Shown piece by piece: positions 54,467 to 63,919 of a stretch of 64,000 bases of DNA. The stretch spans positions 1 to 64,000 of the forward strand of contig NZ_JALOCF010000012.1 of the NCBI RefSeq assembly GCF_023227905.1, written 5' to 3'. Position numbers and translations under genes: made by a program. This DNA is from Methylobacter sp. Lineage in GTDB: Bacteria > Pseudomonadota > Gammaproteobacteria > Methylococcales > Methylomonadaceae. A model generated the notes under the pieces. That model saw only the letters and a list, made by a program, of their open reading frames with translations, was not told where the DNA came from and searched no databases. Within the stretch, counting starts at the first letter, position 1. The number at the start of each line of letters is the position of its first letter.

Positions 54467-55201
54467 TTACCTGTGCGAAGCGTCAGATTGTTGCACATCA
54501 ACTTCAGTTTTTCTGACGGTATCTCTCACAGTTTCCTTGCGTTCTTTTACCTCTTTGCCAACCCGAACTTCCTCAACAACACGAGATTCTTTAGATACTA
54601 CCGGAATTTCAGTGTGTTCGGTAAGTTCTACCTCGCCCTCTTTAAAGCTTGCCAAGTCTGCTTCGGTTGCAGGTCGGTCTACAGGCATTCTTTCAACATG
54701 CACATGCTCTTCACGAAGTCTGAGGCTTTCTTCCACAGGGCGTTCAACTATCCTACTGCGAAGCTTCGCTCTACCTCGCTCAACTTCTTTTTTCCCTACG
54801 TTTAATTGCTCTTCAATAATCGGAATGGTGGTCTCCTCCCTACCGGATTCAGCTACAGCTCTTTCCCTATCCGACATATCAGCCCCATATTGCTCAGCCT
54901 GCTCGTCCACATCCAAAGCACCAGCCTCATCAAGAATTTCTCCAGCGCGCCACGCTTCATCTTCCGATTCAGCATGAACGGTGACTATCGCGTCACATTG
55001 CCGAGCCGCTTCAGCGTAAGAGCTTGACTTCTCTTGTCCAAATAAAGAGCTGAAAAAGTTGCTGAAACTTTCATTACTTTGATTGGATTTTTGGGTTGAA
55101 ACATCGACACTCGCGCGCGAGAAGCCGTTATCTAAAAGTTGCTGTACGGCGTCTTGCGCATCGGCAACGTCATCGAACATACCTATTACTGTCTGTTTCA
55201 T
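54467..55201 (-). CDS. Stress protein with DUF2382 (YsnF-like) domain
   Basis: 244 aa from the ATG at 55201 (MKQTVIGMFDDVADAQDAVQ), preceded by GAGGT. The N-terminal ~100 residues form a ferredoxin-like domain (VIGMFDDVADAQDAVQQLLD, then CDAIVTVHAESEDEAWRAGE). The C-terminal DUF2382 domain has the typical alternating pattern (IPIIEEQLNVGKKEVERGRA, then VHVERMPV, VELTEHTEIPVVSKESRVVE). Members are induced by heat or oxidative stress in other bacteria, but no biochemical role is known. It is co-directional with the smaller DUF2382 gene 55 nt upstream and ends at the terminator at 54430. Confidence 0.85.
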   Translation of the reverse strand: MKQTVIGMFDDVADAQDAVQQLLDNGFSRASVDVSTQKSNQSNESFSNFFSSLFGQEKSSSYAEAARQCDAIVTVHAESEDEAWRAGEILDEAGALDVDEQAEQYGADMSDRERAVAESGREETTIPIIEEQLNVGKKEVERGRAKLRSRIVERPVEESLRLREEHVHVERMPVDRPATEADLASFKEGEVELTEHTEIPVVSKESRVVEEVRVGKEVKERKETVRDTVRKTEVDVQQSDASHR

Positions 55202-55255
55202 AATTTTAACCTCGCAAGTTAAAAATTTAATGATTAAGGAGTGATGGATCAACCG

Positions 55256-55693
55256 TCACTTACTCGCTGTCCGATCCGTTGTAGGATCGGGACTATCGGT
55301 GTTGATTCGTTCAACCGTTACTTCCTCTTCTTTTAACTTTACTTGTTGGGTTTCCTGCTTTTGATCTTGGCGTTTAACTATATGTAACTCTTCAACGAGC
55401 ATAAGGCGCTTTTCAACCACCGCCACTTCCTTTATTACCGAAATGATCATCGTCTCCCCTTCATATCTGAGGGCTGGAGGCGGTGAATCAATCAATTGAT
55501 TAATAGCTATCCTTTCCACCTGTATCTCCTCCGCAAGTAAAGGTATGGTTACTGCTTGTTCATGTTCCGTTAACTGTTTTGAGATTCGCACAATACCAGC
55601 TTCTTCCAGTCTTTTTTCAACATGAAGCTGTTCCTTAAGCACTGGGATTACATCGTCGTGCTTTGCCTGATTTAACTCATCTTTTGGGTTCAT
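55256..55693 (-). CDS. DUF2382 domain protein, 145 aa
   Basis: The pattern is that of DUF2382: VIPVLKEQLHVEKRLEEAGI, then TIPLLAEEIQVERIAIN and a repeat IVKRQDQKQETQQVKLKEEE followed by VTVERIN. It is shorter than the neighbouring DUF2382 protein and lacks the extra N-terminal domain. The two probably arose from one gene and are transcribed together. The DUF2382 part may mediate a structural or membrane-stress function. There is no signal peptide. Confidence 0.85.
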   Translation of the reverse strand: MNPKDELNQAKHDDVIPVLKEQLHVEKRLEEAGIVRISKQLTEHEQAVTIPLLAEEIQVERIAINQLIDSPPPALRYEGETMIISVIKEVAVVEKRLMLVEELHIVKRQDQKQETQQVKLKEEEVTVERINTDSPDPTTDRTASK

Positions 55694-56409
55694 GGGCTTT
55701 AACAGATCGTTAAGAGACTAATATTCAACACATATCACCCAATTCTTCCTTATTCATTGAATCAAGGCGATGATTTGTAACTGGACGTATGTAATTGTTG
55801 CTGCCTATCTTTGCTGAGTCATGTGATTTTCCTCAATTTTTTAAATTAACTTGAGGGAAAACCGTTGCTGAAATTAACCCTAGGGCATTTGCTCATTAAA
55901 AAAGCAAAGTCAGAGTACAACAAGCAAAATCAGAAATATGTACGCTAAGGAACGCAAGAAAAAATAATCCTGATTAGGTATCTCACACTCGACCTATCGT
56001 TGTCGTATCGGTAATAAGAGTGCGTGCGAAGCAAATTTTTACACTAACATGTAGAAGAGGTGGAGCTGAATAATAGCAATTTACAGAGTAAATCGGCGAT
56101 GACTTAAAAGCTGAAGTTTTAAGCGAGGTTGAACAGATAGATAGCGAGTCTTCATTTGCAAAAATCCGGGCAGAGACAGGTCCGGCGTACTGCGATGCGA
56201 ATCTTTACAATTCTTGCAAACATTGAACAGAGGTTAGAATCTTTGAACATCCTAAGATCAACGACGAGTCACAGGTTGCACCGGTGTAACAGAGTCGCTA
56301 TTTTATAGAACGTTTGGGCATCCCAGTCCCAGCATTAAAAATCATACGACAGCCACGAGTAAAGTCTTGACACCCCTATCCTCTAACAGAGGGTTTCTGA
56401 AAATTGCGC
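55694..56409. other. AT-rich intergenic region
   Basis: About 715 bp with no gene of any length supported by a ribosome binding site. The minus-strand DUF2382 promoter should lie near its left end. Confidence 0.5.
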
Positions 56410-57261
56410 TTATCCAAGCTCAAAAGTCGTCACGCCGAACAGCTGGTTTATCGGCAAGTCAGGGCATTGTCCTGCATACATGCGGACCGTCTCGAACGAA
56501 ACCGTCATATTGTGCCGATTCACCAAATCGACTGCCGCCGCATTCACGGCCGGTATATCCAGAAAAACCGAAGCGCTTTCCGGGGCATGCGATTTTAAAG
56601 CCGCAAAAAGCTGCTCGGCACACTCAGGGCCGTCTGCGAACAATGGCCCCACCTTGAATCCTGTGCGGCAGATGCGCATAAGCCCATAACCGGCCAGCTT
56701 GTTGCCGCGCAGAATACCTAACGCCGTACTTTGCGGCTGATTAATCCAGCATCTCAGAAACTCCCTGCGATTGTCGGGAAAAAAAGCCTGGTCGTATGCG
56801 CAAACATCATCAAAAGCCAGCGTAGATAACGGCACAATGCCGGCATCAGCCGGATAATTCCCGCCGCAATTTCCTTGATACCGGACATTGCTATAGGCTA
56901 AGGTAAACCCCGACCTGTTGTAGTTATCCTGCTGGGCGACTACCCCGTCAAGACCAATGGTGCGGCCGCCAAGTAACGCCAACCCGGCGTTCCATATGCG
57001 AATGCCGTAGCCCTGGCCGCGATACTCCGGCTTGACGATATAAAACCCGATAAACCCGAATGAATCGCCGTATTTCACGGCTGAAATCGTTGCAATGGGC
57101 TCATCGCCAAGCAATCCGACCAGAAAACCGCTTGGATCGGCAGCGTAAAAACAATCGGCATCATGTAAGCCGGGATTCCATCCCTCTTCGGCAGCCCAAT
57201 CGACCGCGATATTAACTTCTTGCCGGGTCATGGTTCTTATTGTGTAGCTGTCTTTTTGCAT
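56410..57261 (-). CDS. GNAT-family N-acetyltransferase
   Basis: 283 aa. The acetyl-CoA site is in the N-terminal GNAT domain: FIGFYIVKPEYRGQGYGIRIW, with RGQGYG as the pyrophosphate-binding loop. The C-terminal half fits the Acetyltransf_18 fold (ALGILRGNKLAGYGLMRICR, then KVGPLFADGPECAEQLFAAL). Two-domain proteins of this kind are common; the substrate is not predictable. An in-frame ATG ten codons downstream is an alternative start. It is a single gene, not in an operon. Confidence 0.85.
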   Translation of the reverse strand: MQKDSYTIRTMTRQEVNIAVDWAAEEGWNPGLHDADCFYAADPSGFLVGLLGDEPIATISAVKYGDSFGFIGFYIVKPEYRGQGYGIRIWNAGLALLGGRTIGLDGVVAQQDNYNRSGFTLAYSNVRYQGNCGGNYPADAGIVPLSTLAFDDVCAYDQAFFPDNRREFLRCWINQPQSTALGILRGNKLAGYGLMRICRTGFKVGPLFADGPECAEQLFAALKSHAPESASVFLDIPAVNAAAVDLVNRHNMTVSFETVRMYAGQCPDLPINQLFGVTTFELG

Positions 57262-57324
57262 AGTTTTTCGATCCTGATTATTCGCAGAAACACGATCACA
57301 ATAGTCATCGCGAGTGATGACCGT

Positions 57325-57741
57325 TTAATCCCAGCCAACAGGCTGATAGCCGCGCTCCTGAAGACATCTGTTTACAAAGTTCTCATAGGCCGGGCTGCGT
57401 TCCGGTTCGCTGAATATCCAGCGCAGCAGTCCTACAGTCGCGCCGCTAGCCGCTCCGATCGCCGACCCTGAACCCGCCGCGCCGACCACCGCACCTCCCA
57501 CAGCGCCCGATGCAGCGCCGATGGCGGCACCTCCAACGGTATCAGTTGCCGCCCGCCCCGCCTCGCTGCCGCCGGAATCGGCACCGGCAGCCTCAGCAAG
57601 ATCCATGCAAGCCTCGATATCACGTTCTGCGGCTTTTGATCCGACGGTATTGTATTGGTGATTTGGATAAAGAACCGGGCGGGTCGATGCGCAGCCTTGC
57701 ATCGACAGGGCAGTGACTAGAGCCAAAATAATCTTGAACAT
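57325..57741 (-). CDS. Glycine-zipper lipoprotein
   Basis: 138 aa. A signal peptide ends in a lipobox (ALSMQGC, Cys about 17), giving an outer-membrane or periplasmic lipoprotein. A long Gly/Ala-rich zipper follows (VGGAAIGAASGAVGGAVVGA, then SAIGAASGATVGLLRW), typical of glycine-zipper 2TM proteins that sit in the envelope. It ends with a Cys-containing tail (NRCLQERGYQPVGWD). It is likely a structural or stress-related envelope protein. It is transcribed alone. Confidence 0.85.
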   Translation of the reverse strand: MFKIILALVTALSMQGCASTRPVLYPNHQYNTVGSKAAERDIEACMDLAEAAGADSGGSEAGRAATDTVGGAAIGAASGAVGGAVVGAAGSGSAIGAASGATVGLLRWIFSEPERSPAYENFVNRCLQERGYQPVGWD

Positions 57742-58447
57742 GAGAATCTCCTATTTTAGATAACAATTGGGGCCCAATGTAACATGGGGTGACTTCGCAG
57801 TGCCGGCATGATGTTCATGCACAACTCACCCATGGCCGGAACTGTAGCAGTTGCGGCAGATTGTAAAACCGAAGCCACCTTACAAATATCCGCCTAATAG
57901 CATTAAGATTCAAGCCGATAAACGAGAATGTCCGTTTACATAAATAACATTCTCTTCATTCATCATTTACTAGCAATTCTCGATTATTTAAGATTACTCC
58001 CATTGTTAAACTCACTCTATTGAGCGGTAGGCCCTTGCAGTGGCACGGACTGGGTCCCGTTTGCCGCGCCGAGCACCGGGGCTACCAATAGGCAGAGTGG
58101 ATGGGTGGAGCGTCGCGGCAGCGACCCCTTAAACTACAAGGTCACGCATCCCAGACGGCATTCCTTGGTAGCACGTGGGAACGAGACAAGTGTTTTTAAA
58201 AATTCGGGCTATGTTTCTGACTAACAAAGAAATGCTCTAGGACACTTTCACTCAGGACGGGAACCCCTATTGGGCCATATTTCCGTTGCTTAATTAGGCT
58301 TTGTAGTAATTGCAGTGATGTGTCCCTCAAGGCGAACCCAGACTGCACAACAGGGTCGTACGAATCGCATTAAAGGGAGGTTATAGCTCAATGGCGGGCA
58401 CGGCTGACTAGTTTACTTAAACTCAAAGTTTGCCGCTTGACAGGAGG
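57742..58447. other. Long non-coding region
   Basis: About 700 bp. A GC-rich stretch near 58030-58130 contains GGGTGGAGCGTCGCGGCAGC, which looks like a decayed intergenic repeat, but I could not match it to anything else in the window. No gene was supported. Confidence 0.45.
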
Positions 58448-58476
58448 AATCCGGATACTGATTTAGCATCCGGATT
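58448..58476. terminator. 9-bp hairpin AATCCGGAT / ATCCGGATT
   Basis: Perfect stem at 58448-58456 and 58468-58476; TTTT follows on the plus strand. It lies just beyond the stop of the minus-strand gene that ends at 58486. Confidence 0.6.
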
Positions 58477-58485
58477 TTCATGAAT

Positions 58486-58776
58486 TTAAGCGGGCATCCA
58501 GTTTTTTACCTCAAAATCAGCCAGGGCCGATGCCTCAGGTAACTTTTGGTCCCGCGCTTTAGTTATTTCCTTATTAATAAAATAGACGTTATCAATTGTT
58601 ATTGGAAATAACGACTCACCGTTCCTTGTATCGATGGTCTTGCCTTTAAGCGAATGATAGAAGTTAAACAGTTCCATATAATGCTCATCATTCTCGGAGC
58701 CTTCCGGAAATAATGGGCGGTTAGCCTCCTGCAATGCTGCATAAAACTCTTTTTGGATGAAATTGAGCAGATTCAT
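58486..58776 (-). CDS. Uncharacterised 96-aa protein
   Basis: AGGAG lies 8 nt upstream of the ATG. The protein is cytoplasmic and somewhat acidic (MNLLNFIQKEFYAALQEANR, then EGSENDEHYMELFNFYHSLK), with a beta-strand segment FPITIDNVYFINKEITKARD. No family is recognised. It stands alone, with long non-coding DNA on both sides. Confidence 0.75.
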   Translation of the reverse strand: MNLLNFIQKEFYAALQEANRPLFPEGSENDEHYMELFNFYHSLKGKTIDTRNGESLFPITIDNVYFINKEITKARDQKLPEASALADFEVKNWMPA

Positions 58777-59729
58777 TTTTATTCTCCTGAAGAAATCGTA
58801 TAAAACCGCAAATTTTCCGTTTAAACGGTTTTGCTTTTCAGATACAGATTAAAACTTATCTATAACAAACTGATGACGGTTTGTTTAAGATTTCATGACA
58901 ATTACAGGAAGCGTCTAAGAAATACCCAATTCGAGCTGGCTTATATTGATAAGCTTTAGAATTTGATAGTGGCACCACTCATCATTTAGGGCTCCCTATA
59001 ACATAGAAAGCAAATGCTGAGCCAAAATTAACACATAAATTAAATTTACTTATTGTTTATTAAATACAAACACTTACAAAAAACAATACTAAATTAAGCC
59101 TATTTAATTATTGTCAATAAATGCATCATATTTGTGCGCATACTGATAATCTGCACAGATGAAACTCTTTTTGTTGCTAATTTTTTTCTTGCCATTGAGA
59201 AGATATGATTGAATTTCTTTTTGGATTCTTTGTAGAACTGACATTATCGATTCATCTCGATAATATTTATTTGAAGACCTTTAACAATTTCTAAGCTCGG
59301 CCGTCTGGAAATTGCATCGCGTCCACTAAATGGCTTGGCTTATCAAGCACTATATCGCTCCAAATTGAACGATAAAACACCATCAGCAACATAGCGATAA
59401 AAAGTTGAATACGGCCAATCGCCCCCCCCAACATCTGCAGGACAGCCGTCATGAAAGGCGGCTGTTAAAACCCCGATCGAAATACGATAAGTTTTTGGAG
59501 AAAAATAATTTATTAACGCCGACTTCCCGGAAAATCATCCGTATATTCCGTATATGAGGGCAATGCCCGGATGCAGTGCAGTACGCCACTCAGCCATCAA
59601 TGTGGAATATAGATGCGAGCGATACCGAGGCGCACAGTAAACCAATATGATCGATCAGTAATTGCGGTGGATTGCCTAATGGCGAATCCAGCTTGCAAAT
59701 ACCAGCCTTACAGCCTTGGGAACATTCTT
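58777..59729. other. AT-rich 950-bp intergenic region
   Basis: No gene with a plausible start was found. The stretch around 59010-59240 is strongly AT-rich. It holds the promoter of the minus-strand gene at 58486-58776 and the 3' flank of the NlpE-like gene. Confidence 0.5.
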
Positions 59730-60263
59730 CTAGTGAATGTGCACCTCACGTGACTTTACCGTATCGCTTCTGCGCAAAGTATAGCGTTCTTCATCGCCCA
59801 CCATCTTCCCTCCCCCACTATTAAGCTGAATGAGCGTTCCTTCATCTTCAATACGATATTGCTTTATAGGCGATTCATTACGCGGCGTTAAAACAACGGT
59901 ACGATTTTCATCATTCCAGCTGTATTTTCCTTTTTCATAAAACTCCCTTGAGGATTCCCTGGCGGGCTGAGTCACCAGCAGATAATTGTTATTTTGCTTT
60001 AACGACAGCGTTGTTTTAACCCCATTGCAATCGTTGCAAGGAAAATAACCGTAAAAAACACCATGAAAATCCAGGCTCTTATCAATAGGGTTCGCATGGG
60101 CTGAGTGATCTGTGTTTTGCTGGCTGCTATTTACACGCGCCCTGAGGTACTTTTCTTGAGCTTCGAAGTCTGTTTTTGCCATTACAGGAGTATTGGCAGA
60201 AAGCAGAGTGCCGAAAAAAATCAAAGCCAGATTTTGTTTTAATTGGTTTTTTAATGTTTGCAT
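59730..60263 (-). CDS. NlpE-like envelope protein
   Basis: 177 aa with a signal peptide (LIFFGTLLSANTPVMA) and no lipobox Cys, so it is probably periplasmic rather than a lipoprotein. The conserved NlpE N-terminal motif, with its CxxC, is FYGYFPCNDCNGVKTTLSL. The beta-rich barrel pattern follows (YLLVTQPARESSREFYEKGK, YSWNDENRTVVL). NlpE-type proteins respond to copper or envelope stress. It lacks the C-terminal OB domain of E. coli NlpE. Confidence 0.8.
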   Translation of the reverse strand: MQTLKNQLKQNLALIFFGTLLSANTPVMAKTDFEAQEKYLRARVNSSQQNTDHSAHANPIDKSLDFHGVFYGYFPCNDCNGVKTTLSLKQNNNYLLVTQPARESSREFYEKGKYSWNDENRTVVLTPRNESPIKQYRIEDEGTLIQLNSGGGKMVGDEERYTLRRSDTVKSREVHIH

Positions 60264-60616
60264 ATCACTATCTCTTTAATTTGTAATTCACGTTCAACGT
60301 TGCCGAATAACCTGAACGGTCATGAAAATGCGCAAGGCAAGAACCCGACCTTTTTGCTAGGTTGTCAAAACTTCTGCCATTCCATCATAAAACCGCCACG
60401 CACCCAAGAAATGAATTGGCCTTTATTCCACAACAGCGGTTGCCATGCCGCTACGCACCTGAACAGAAAGCTAATCAAGCGCAGCGCTGGATGTTGAAAA
60501 AGGCCATTATAACCCCGCCCCGATTGAGTGCAATGTCAGGTTAGGCATGCCCATCAAGCGCAAAAACAGGTTCAAATCCTATTAAAACTAACTCCGTTTT
60601 TCGGCAGGGCTAAAAG
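60264..60616. other. Spacer
   Basis: Upstream of the NlpE-like gene; frames here have no ribosome binding site. No gene is called. Confidence 0.45.
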
Positions 60617-60988
60617 TTATTTCAATATATTGGTTTGTTTCGCACATCGCCAATGGGCAGTATTAAAATCAGTTTTTTGCATGGCTTCTTTTTCCATGCA
60701 ACTCCAGTACGATGCCGGTTTCAATTCCTCTTTGCACGATGCCGATATAGGGGCTTCCGCAGGTTGCTTCTGCCCTTTAGCCTTTTCCTGCTGTTCGAAG
60801 AGCTGAGTGGCGCGTAAGCAGATATTATAAGCTTCATTTTGCTCGTCGGCAGTGCCAGTGCTCTGCCCTGGGCTGGAACCGGACGGCATAGCTTCAGAAG
60901 ATGGACGTGGCACGTCCCCGGGCTCTTGGGCATGGCTCACCATCGGTAACGCCATAATCAGAATAAATCCCGCAACTAATTTGCGCAT
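60617..60988 (-). CDS. Secreted Cys-containing protein, 123 aa
   Basis: Signal peptide MRKLVAGFILIMALPMVSHA is followed by a Pro/Ser-rich stretch (EPGDVPRPSSEAMPSGSSPG) and a Cys-containing C-terminal part (NICLRATQLFEQQEK, SCKEEL, WSCMEKEAM, HWRCAKQTN). Four cysteines suggest two disulfides in the periplasm. No family is recognised. Confidence 0.7.
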   Translation of the reverse strand: MRKLVAGFILIMALPMVSHAQEPGDVPRPSSEAMPSGSSPGQSTGTADEQNEAYNICLRATQLFEQQEKAKGQKQPAEAPISASCKEELKPASYWSCMEKEAMQKTDFNTAHWRCAKQTNILK

Positions 60989-61319
60989 GGCAGAACTCCT
61001 ATAAAAACGGGTTTTAAGGAAAACGGTTGCTTAGTACGACCTGGCGTCGTCTATATAAGCCCTCCCGTTTCAGGTAGTCTGTACGTTTCCGCACACAGCA
61101 TTATGGCATCCGGATTCCGAACGGGCTAACAGGGTAGTGATGACGCTTGAACACATAAAAGCCAATACATTGAAAAAGGTTCCGTTCATTACAGCACAGT
61201 GTTTGACGGCCAAAAAAAGGACGATAGCAAGTTAGCCAAGTGGTAAACTTAAACAGTTATACATTGACACATCCAATCTTTAAAAATGATGGCTTATATC
61301 GGCTATCTTTGATCTGAAA
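60989..61319. other. Spacer
   Basis: Divergent promoter region between the secreted protein gene and the small gene at 61320. No gene or RNA structure is recognised. Confidence 0.4.
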
Positions 61320-61511
61320 ATGAAGAAAATTACGAGAGCTAGGAAAAAGAAGAACATCAACCAGACGGATTTGTTTGATTGGCTGGAACAGATGGAGAAG
61401 CTGAAAGCGGTCGAATCAGAACTGAACATGACCTCTTCACTTGGACCGTTGGAGTTAAGTACGATCGTAGAAAAACAAGTCGACTGGGTTGATTTGGAGT
61501 TATTAGTTTAA
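61320..61511 (+). CDS. Small uncharacterised protein, 63 aa
   Basis: Starts with a strongly basic stretch (MKKITRARKKKNINQTDLFD) followed by an amphipathic helix (WLEQMEKLKAVESELNM). The Shine-Dalgarno is weak. It may be a small DNA- or RNA-binding protein or may not be expressed; it is called on frame length and composition only. Confidence 0.4.
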   Translation: MKKITRARKKKNINQTDLFDWLEQMEKLKAVESELNMTSSLGPLELSTIVEKQVDWVDLELLV

Positions 61512-61564
61512 ATACCGGTATTGGTTAAAACCTAACCTGATAGCTACCGGATTTTTAAAATAGC

Positions 61565-61601
61565 GGCCAGGTTAAATTTAGCCTGTAAATTTAACCTGGC
61601 C
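61565..61601. terminator. 15-bp perfect hairpin between convergent genes
   Basis: GGCCAGGTTAAATTT (61565-61579) pairs perfectly with AAATTTAACCTGGCC (61587-61601), loop AGCCTGT. The location between the 63-aa gene (plus) and the SRPBCC gene (minus) fits a bidirectional terminator, although the T-tracts are short. Confidence 0.75.
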
Positions 61602-61647
61602 TACCGTTTCCCCAGAGGCATCGTTACTTTAGTTTTATAAGCCTCAT

Positions 61648-62097
61648 TCAGGCCAGGTGGCTAATAGCGCCCTCTTTCATTAAATCTTTTTCCATTCCAT
61701 CAATGCCGGCACTGATAGCGCTTTGTACTATTTCCGCAACTGAAGCACTATCTTCCGGCTTTGACTCGAAATCAATGGTCCAGACAACAATGCCCAAGCC
61801 ATCATAAGATGTGAACACTTCGACTGTTCCTTTGTAATAGCTCACAGGAAATGGCGATATTGGCCGAAGATATATCAGCTTCATGTTTTTTGAATCAACT
61901 TCTTCAATGGTATCTTTTATATCGCCACCATTATCGGCTATGGTCATATAGCGTAATGCACCTGGGACATCGCCCTCTACCTTACAAGTCTCAATGAATG
62001 GAAACCATACATCGAGCCTTCCTATTTTGCTGATCGCTTCCCATACCTGCTCTGAGGGTACATTTAATTTTTTTGTAATAGCTTGCTTAGTAAACAT
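61648..62097 (-). CDS. SRPBCC/polyketide-cyclase-like protein
   Basis: 149 aa with the START/SRPBCC pattern: an N-terminal strand then helix (ITKKLNVPSEQVWEAISKIG), beta strands (LIYLRPISPFPVSYYKGTVE) and a long C-terminal helix (ASVAEIVQSAISAGIDGMEK). The fold has a ligand-binding cavity; the ligand is unknown. It is cytosolic. A single gene, read on the minus strand. Confidence 0.8.
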   Translation of the reverse strand: MFTKQAITKKLNVPSEQVWEAISKIGRLDVWFPFIETCKVEGDVPGALRYMTIADNGGDIKDTIEEVDSKNMKLIYLRPISPFPVSYYKGTVEVFTSYDGLGIVVWTIDFESKPEDSASVAEIVQSAISAGIDGMEKDLMKEGAISHLA

Positions 62098-62348
62098 CAG
62101 TATCTCCTAACTCATAAAATTTAAGCTTTTATAGAAGCTTGATTAATAAAATTGAATCGGTTTAACAAAAGGTTTAGTCACAAATGAACGGTTAAGCTCA
62201 CTTTAACAATACGAACTATGCGTCGTATTGGAAAAAACCGACAATTTAAGTTGATATGATTTTAGAGGTACTACTGGCAATTTTGGACAGACTATAAAAA
62301 ATTGGGATACGCTACGATCTAATTTAAAACCCCCACCAAATGATGGAC

Positions 62349-63173
62349 TTATACTGTTGGATATAAATTTAACAACCCCGAAAACTGTATCGTTTGGGAA
62401 GTATCAATTTGAGGGTAAAGAGATTCCGGTGAAATTCCATAAAGTTCTTGAAAGTCGCGAATCATGTGGCTTTGATCATAGTAACCTACTGCATGCGCTA
62501 CATCTGCCCAAGTCGACAGCGTTTTACGTTGGAAAATAGCGTTCCGCAAACGTACTACACGCGCATATTTTTTAGGCGTAGCGCCAACATGAGCCAGAAA
62601 ACGCCGTTCCAGGGTACGCTCAGTTAAACCGAGATTCCGGGCGAGCATCCCAATAGGGTAATTTCCGTTAGAACTACTTAAATCCCTGCAAGCTTTTTGA
62701 ATCAGCAGATCCCCATTGTCCCGGTTCAATATCGCAAGTAAAAAATTCTCTACGCATTGAACACGCTCACTAGCTGTTCTTTTATGCGCCAAGCTATCTT
62801 CTATTTTTTCAATCGCATACCAAGGAAAAATATCTCTGCAATCCACTCGCCTTTCAGCACATTCCCTGACTATACCGCGACGAAATACATTTAATCCCCA
62901 AGGAGTAAGGCGTGCAGAAACGCCTGATACCGTTCCAATACCTCCCAGATCACTTCGGTAGCTTTGGAAGCCGGCGAGTCCGCTACGAGTGGTATAAATA
63001 GTGTCTTTGTGGGTGGTCTGAAGCAAATCCGCATACAAAAAACATAAATAGGTTGCGGTGTCCGGCAGAATTGAAAGCGCCGAGTTATCGCTGCCCGTTA
63101 AGTCTTCATAATCCCAAATGGCCGTAACGTAGGGTGCCAATAATTTGGTTGGTGCAAAAACTCTCAAACTCAA
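62349..63173 (-). CDS. AraC-family transcriptional regulator
   Basis: 274 aa. The N-terminal region contains a DUF6597-like ligand-binding part (LRVFAPTKLLAPYVTAIWDY). The C-terminal AraC DNA-binding pair of helix-turn-helices has NYPIGMLARNLGLTERTLER followed by RFLAHVGATPKKYARVVRLR and ADVAHAVGYYDQSHMIRDFQ. Targets cannot be inferred, but the SRPBCC gene is the nearest neighbour on the same strand, 251 nt downstream. Confidence 0.88.
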   Translation of the reverse strand: MSLRVFAPTKLLAPYVTAIWDYEDLTGSDNSALSILPDTATYLCFLYADLLQTTHKDTIYTTRSGLAGFQSYRSDLGGIGTVSGVSARLTPWGLNVFRRGIVRECAERRVDCRDIFPWYAIEKIEDSLAHKRTASERVQCVENFLLAILNRDNGDLLIQKACRDLSSSNGNYPIGMLARNLGLTERTLERRFLAHVGATPKKYARVVRLRNAIFQRKTLSTWADVAHAVGYYDQSHMIRDFQELYGISPESLYPQIDTSQTIQFSGLLNLYPTV

Positions 63174-63317
63174 AATGACGTCCTCGATTCTTGAATGATC
63201 ATTAGGGGTATATTGGATTACGTTATCTCGTTAGGCTCAATAAGCTAACCCGAGCTACGTAGCTTGCTTATTATTCGCTTGCGGTCGAATGTATATTCGA
63301 AAAATCCAGCGGTCCTT

Positions 63318-63839
63318 CTAGTGAACAGCCCCAATCGGGATTTTATATGCGCCACGTTTTACCCAGCGGTGGAAAGTCGAATAGGGCCAATCGCCGGGGC
63401 TTTCCACCAAGCCATGTTTTACCGGATTGTAATGGATGTAGTCAAAATGCCGTTGGTAATCTCTTTCATCGCGCAAGGTATGTTCCGCATAGTAACGTTG
63501 CCAGACACCTCGCCGACGATGGGCGATGCGGGATGGCGAGCGGGATTTTTCCGCGCCGCCCAGTGCAAGCCAGGATTGAGTGAAATGTTTTTTAATCGCG
63601 CCCCAGCGTTTTGGATAAGCGGCATCACCGGGCGGCAGCGTCCAGATAGCGTGCATGTGGTCATGCAGCATCACCATCGCATCCACCTGAAACGGCGGCC
63701 AACGTTGAAAGCAGTCCTGAAAAGCCGCGCGTAATAAATCCCTGGCAAGATCGTTACCTAAAATTTTCGTTCACCGTTCAGCCACCACGGTGAAAAAATA
63801 AGAGCCGCCAGGAACAAAACACCGCCGGTAATTCGACAT
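63318..63839 (-). pseudogene. REP-associated tyrosine transposase interrupted by one TGA
   Basis: The gene starts at 63839 (MSNYRRCFVPGGSYFFTVVA) and is in frame throughout. Codon 23 (63771-63773) is TGA within VVAER*TKILGNDLARDLLR, where relatives have a coding residue. The rest is complete: DHMHAIWTLPPG (HUH), KKHFTQSW and the catalytic-Tyr segment YIHYNPVKHGLV. A REP-like palindrome lies 64 nt upstream, so the cognate REP system may still exist. The single stop makes this a recently inactivated gene, unless TGA is read through. An internal ATG (63686) would give a truncated protein that lacks the N-terminal strand. Confidence 0.85.
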
Positions 63840-63902
63840 GATTCAGTCCACCCAATGCAAATTTATTAGAACAAATCCAAATACAGCATAACCGAGATGT
63901 AG

Positions 63903-63919
63903 GGGGCGCATCGCGCCCC
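63903..63919. repeat. REP-like palindrome GGGGCGC-ATC-GCGCCCC
   Basis: 7-bp perfect stem with loop ATC, 64 nt beyond the start of the RAYT gene. It shares the GCGC-ATC-GCGC core with the hairpin at 44287-44305 and so is probably a member of the same REP family. Confidence 0.7.
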
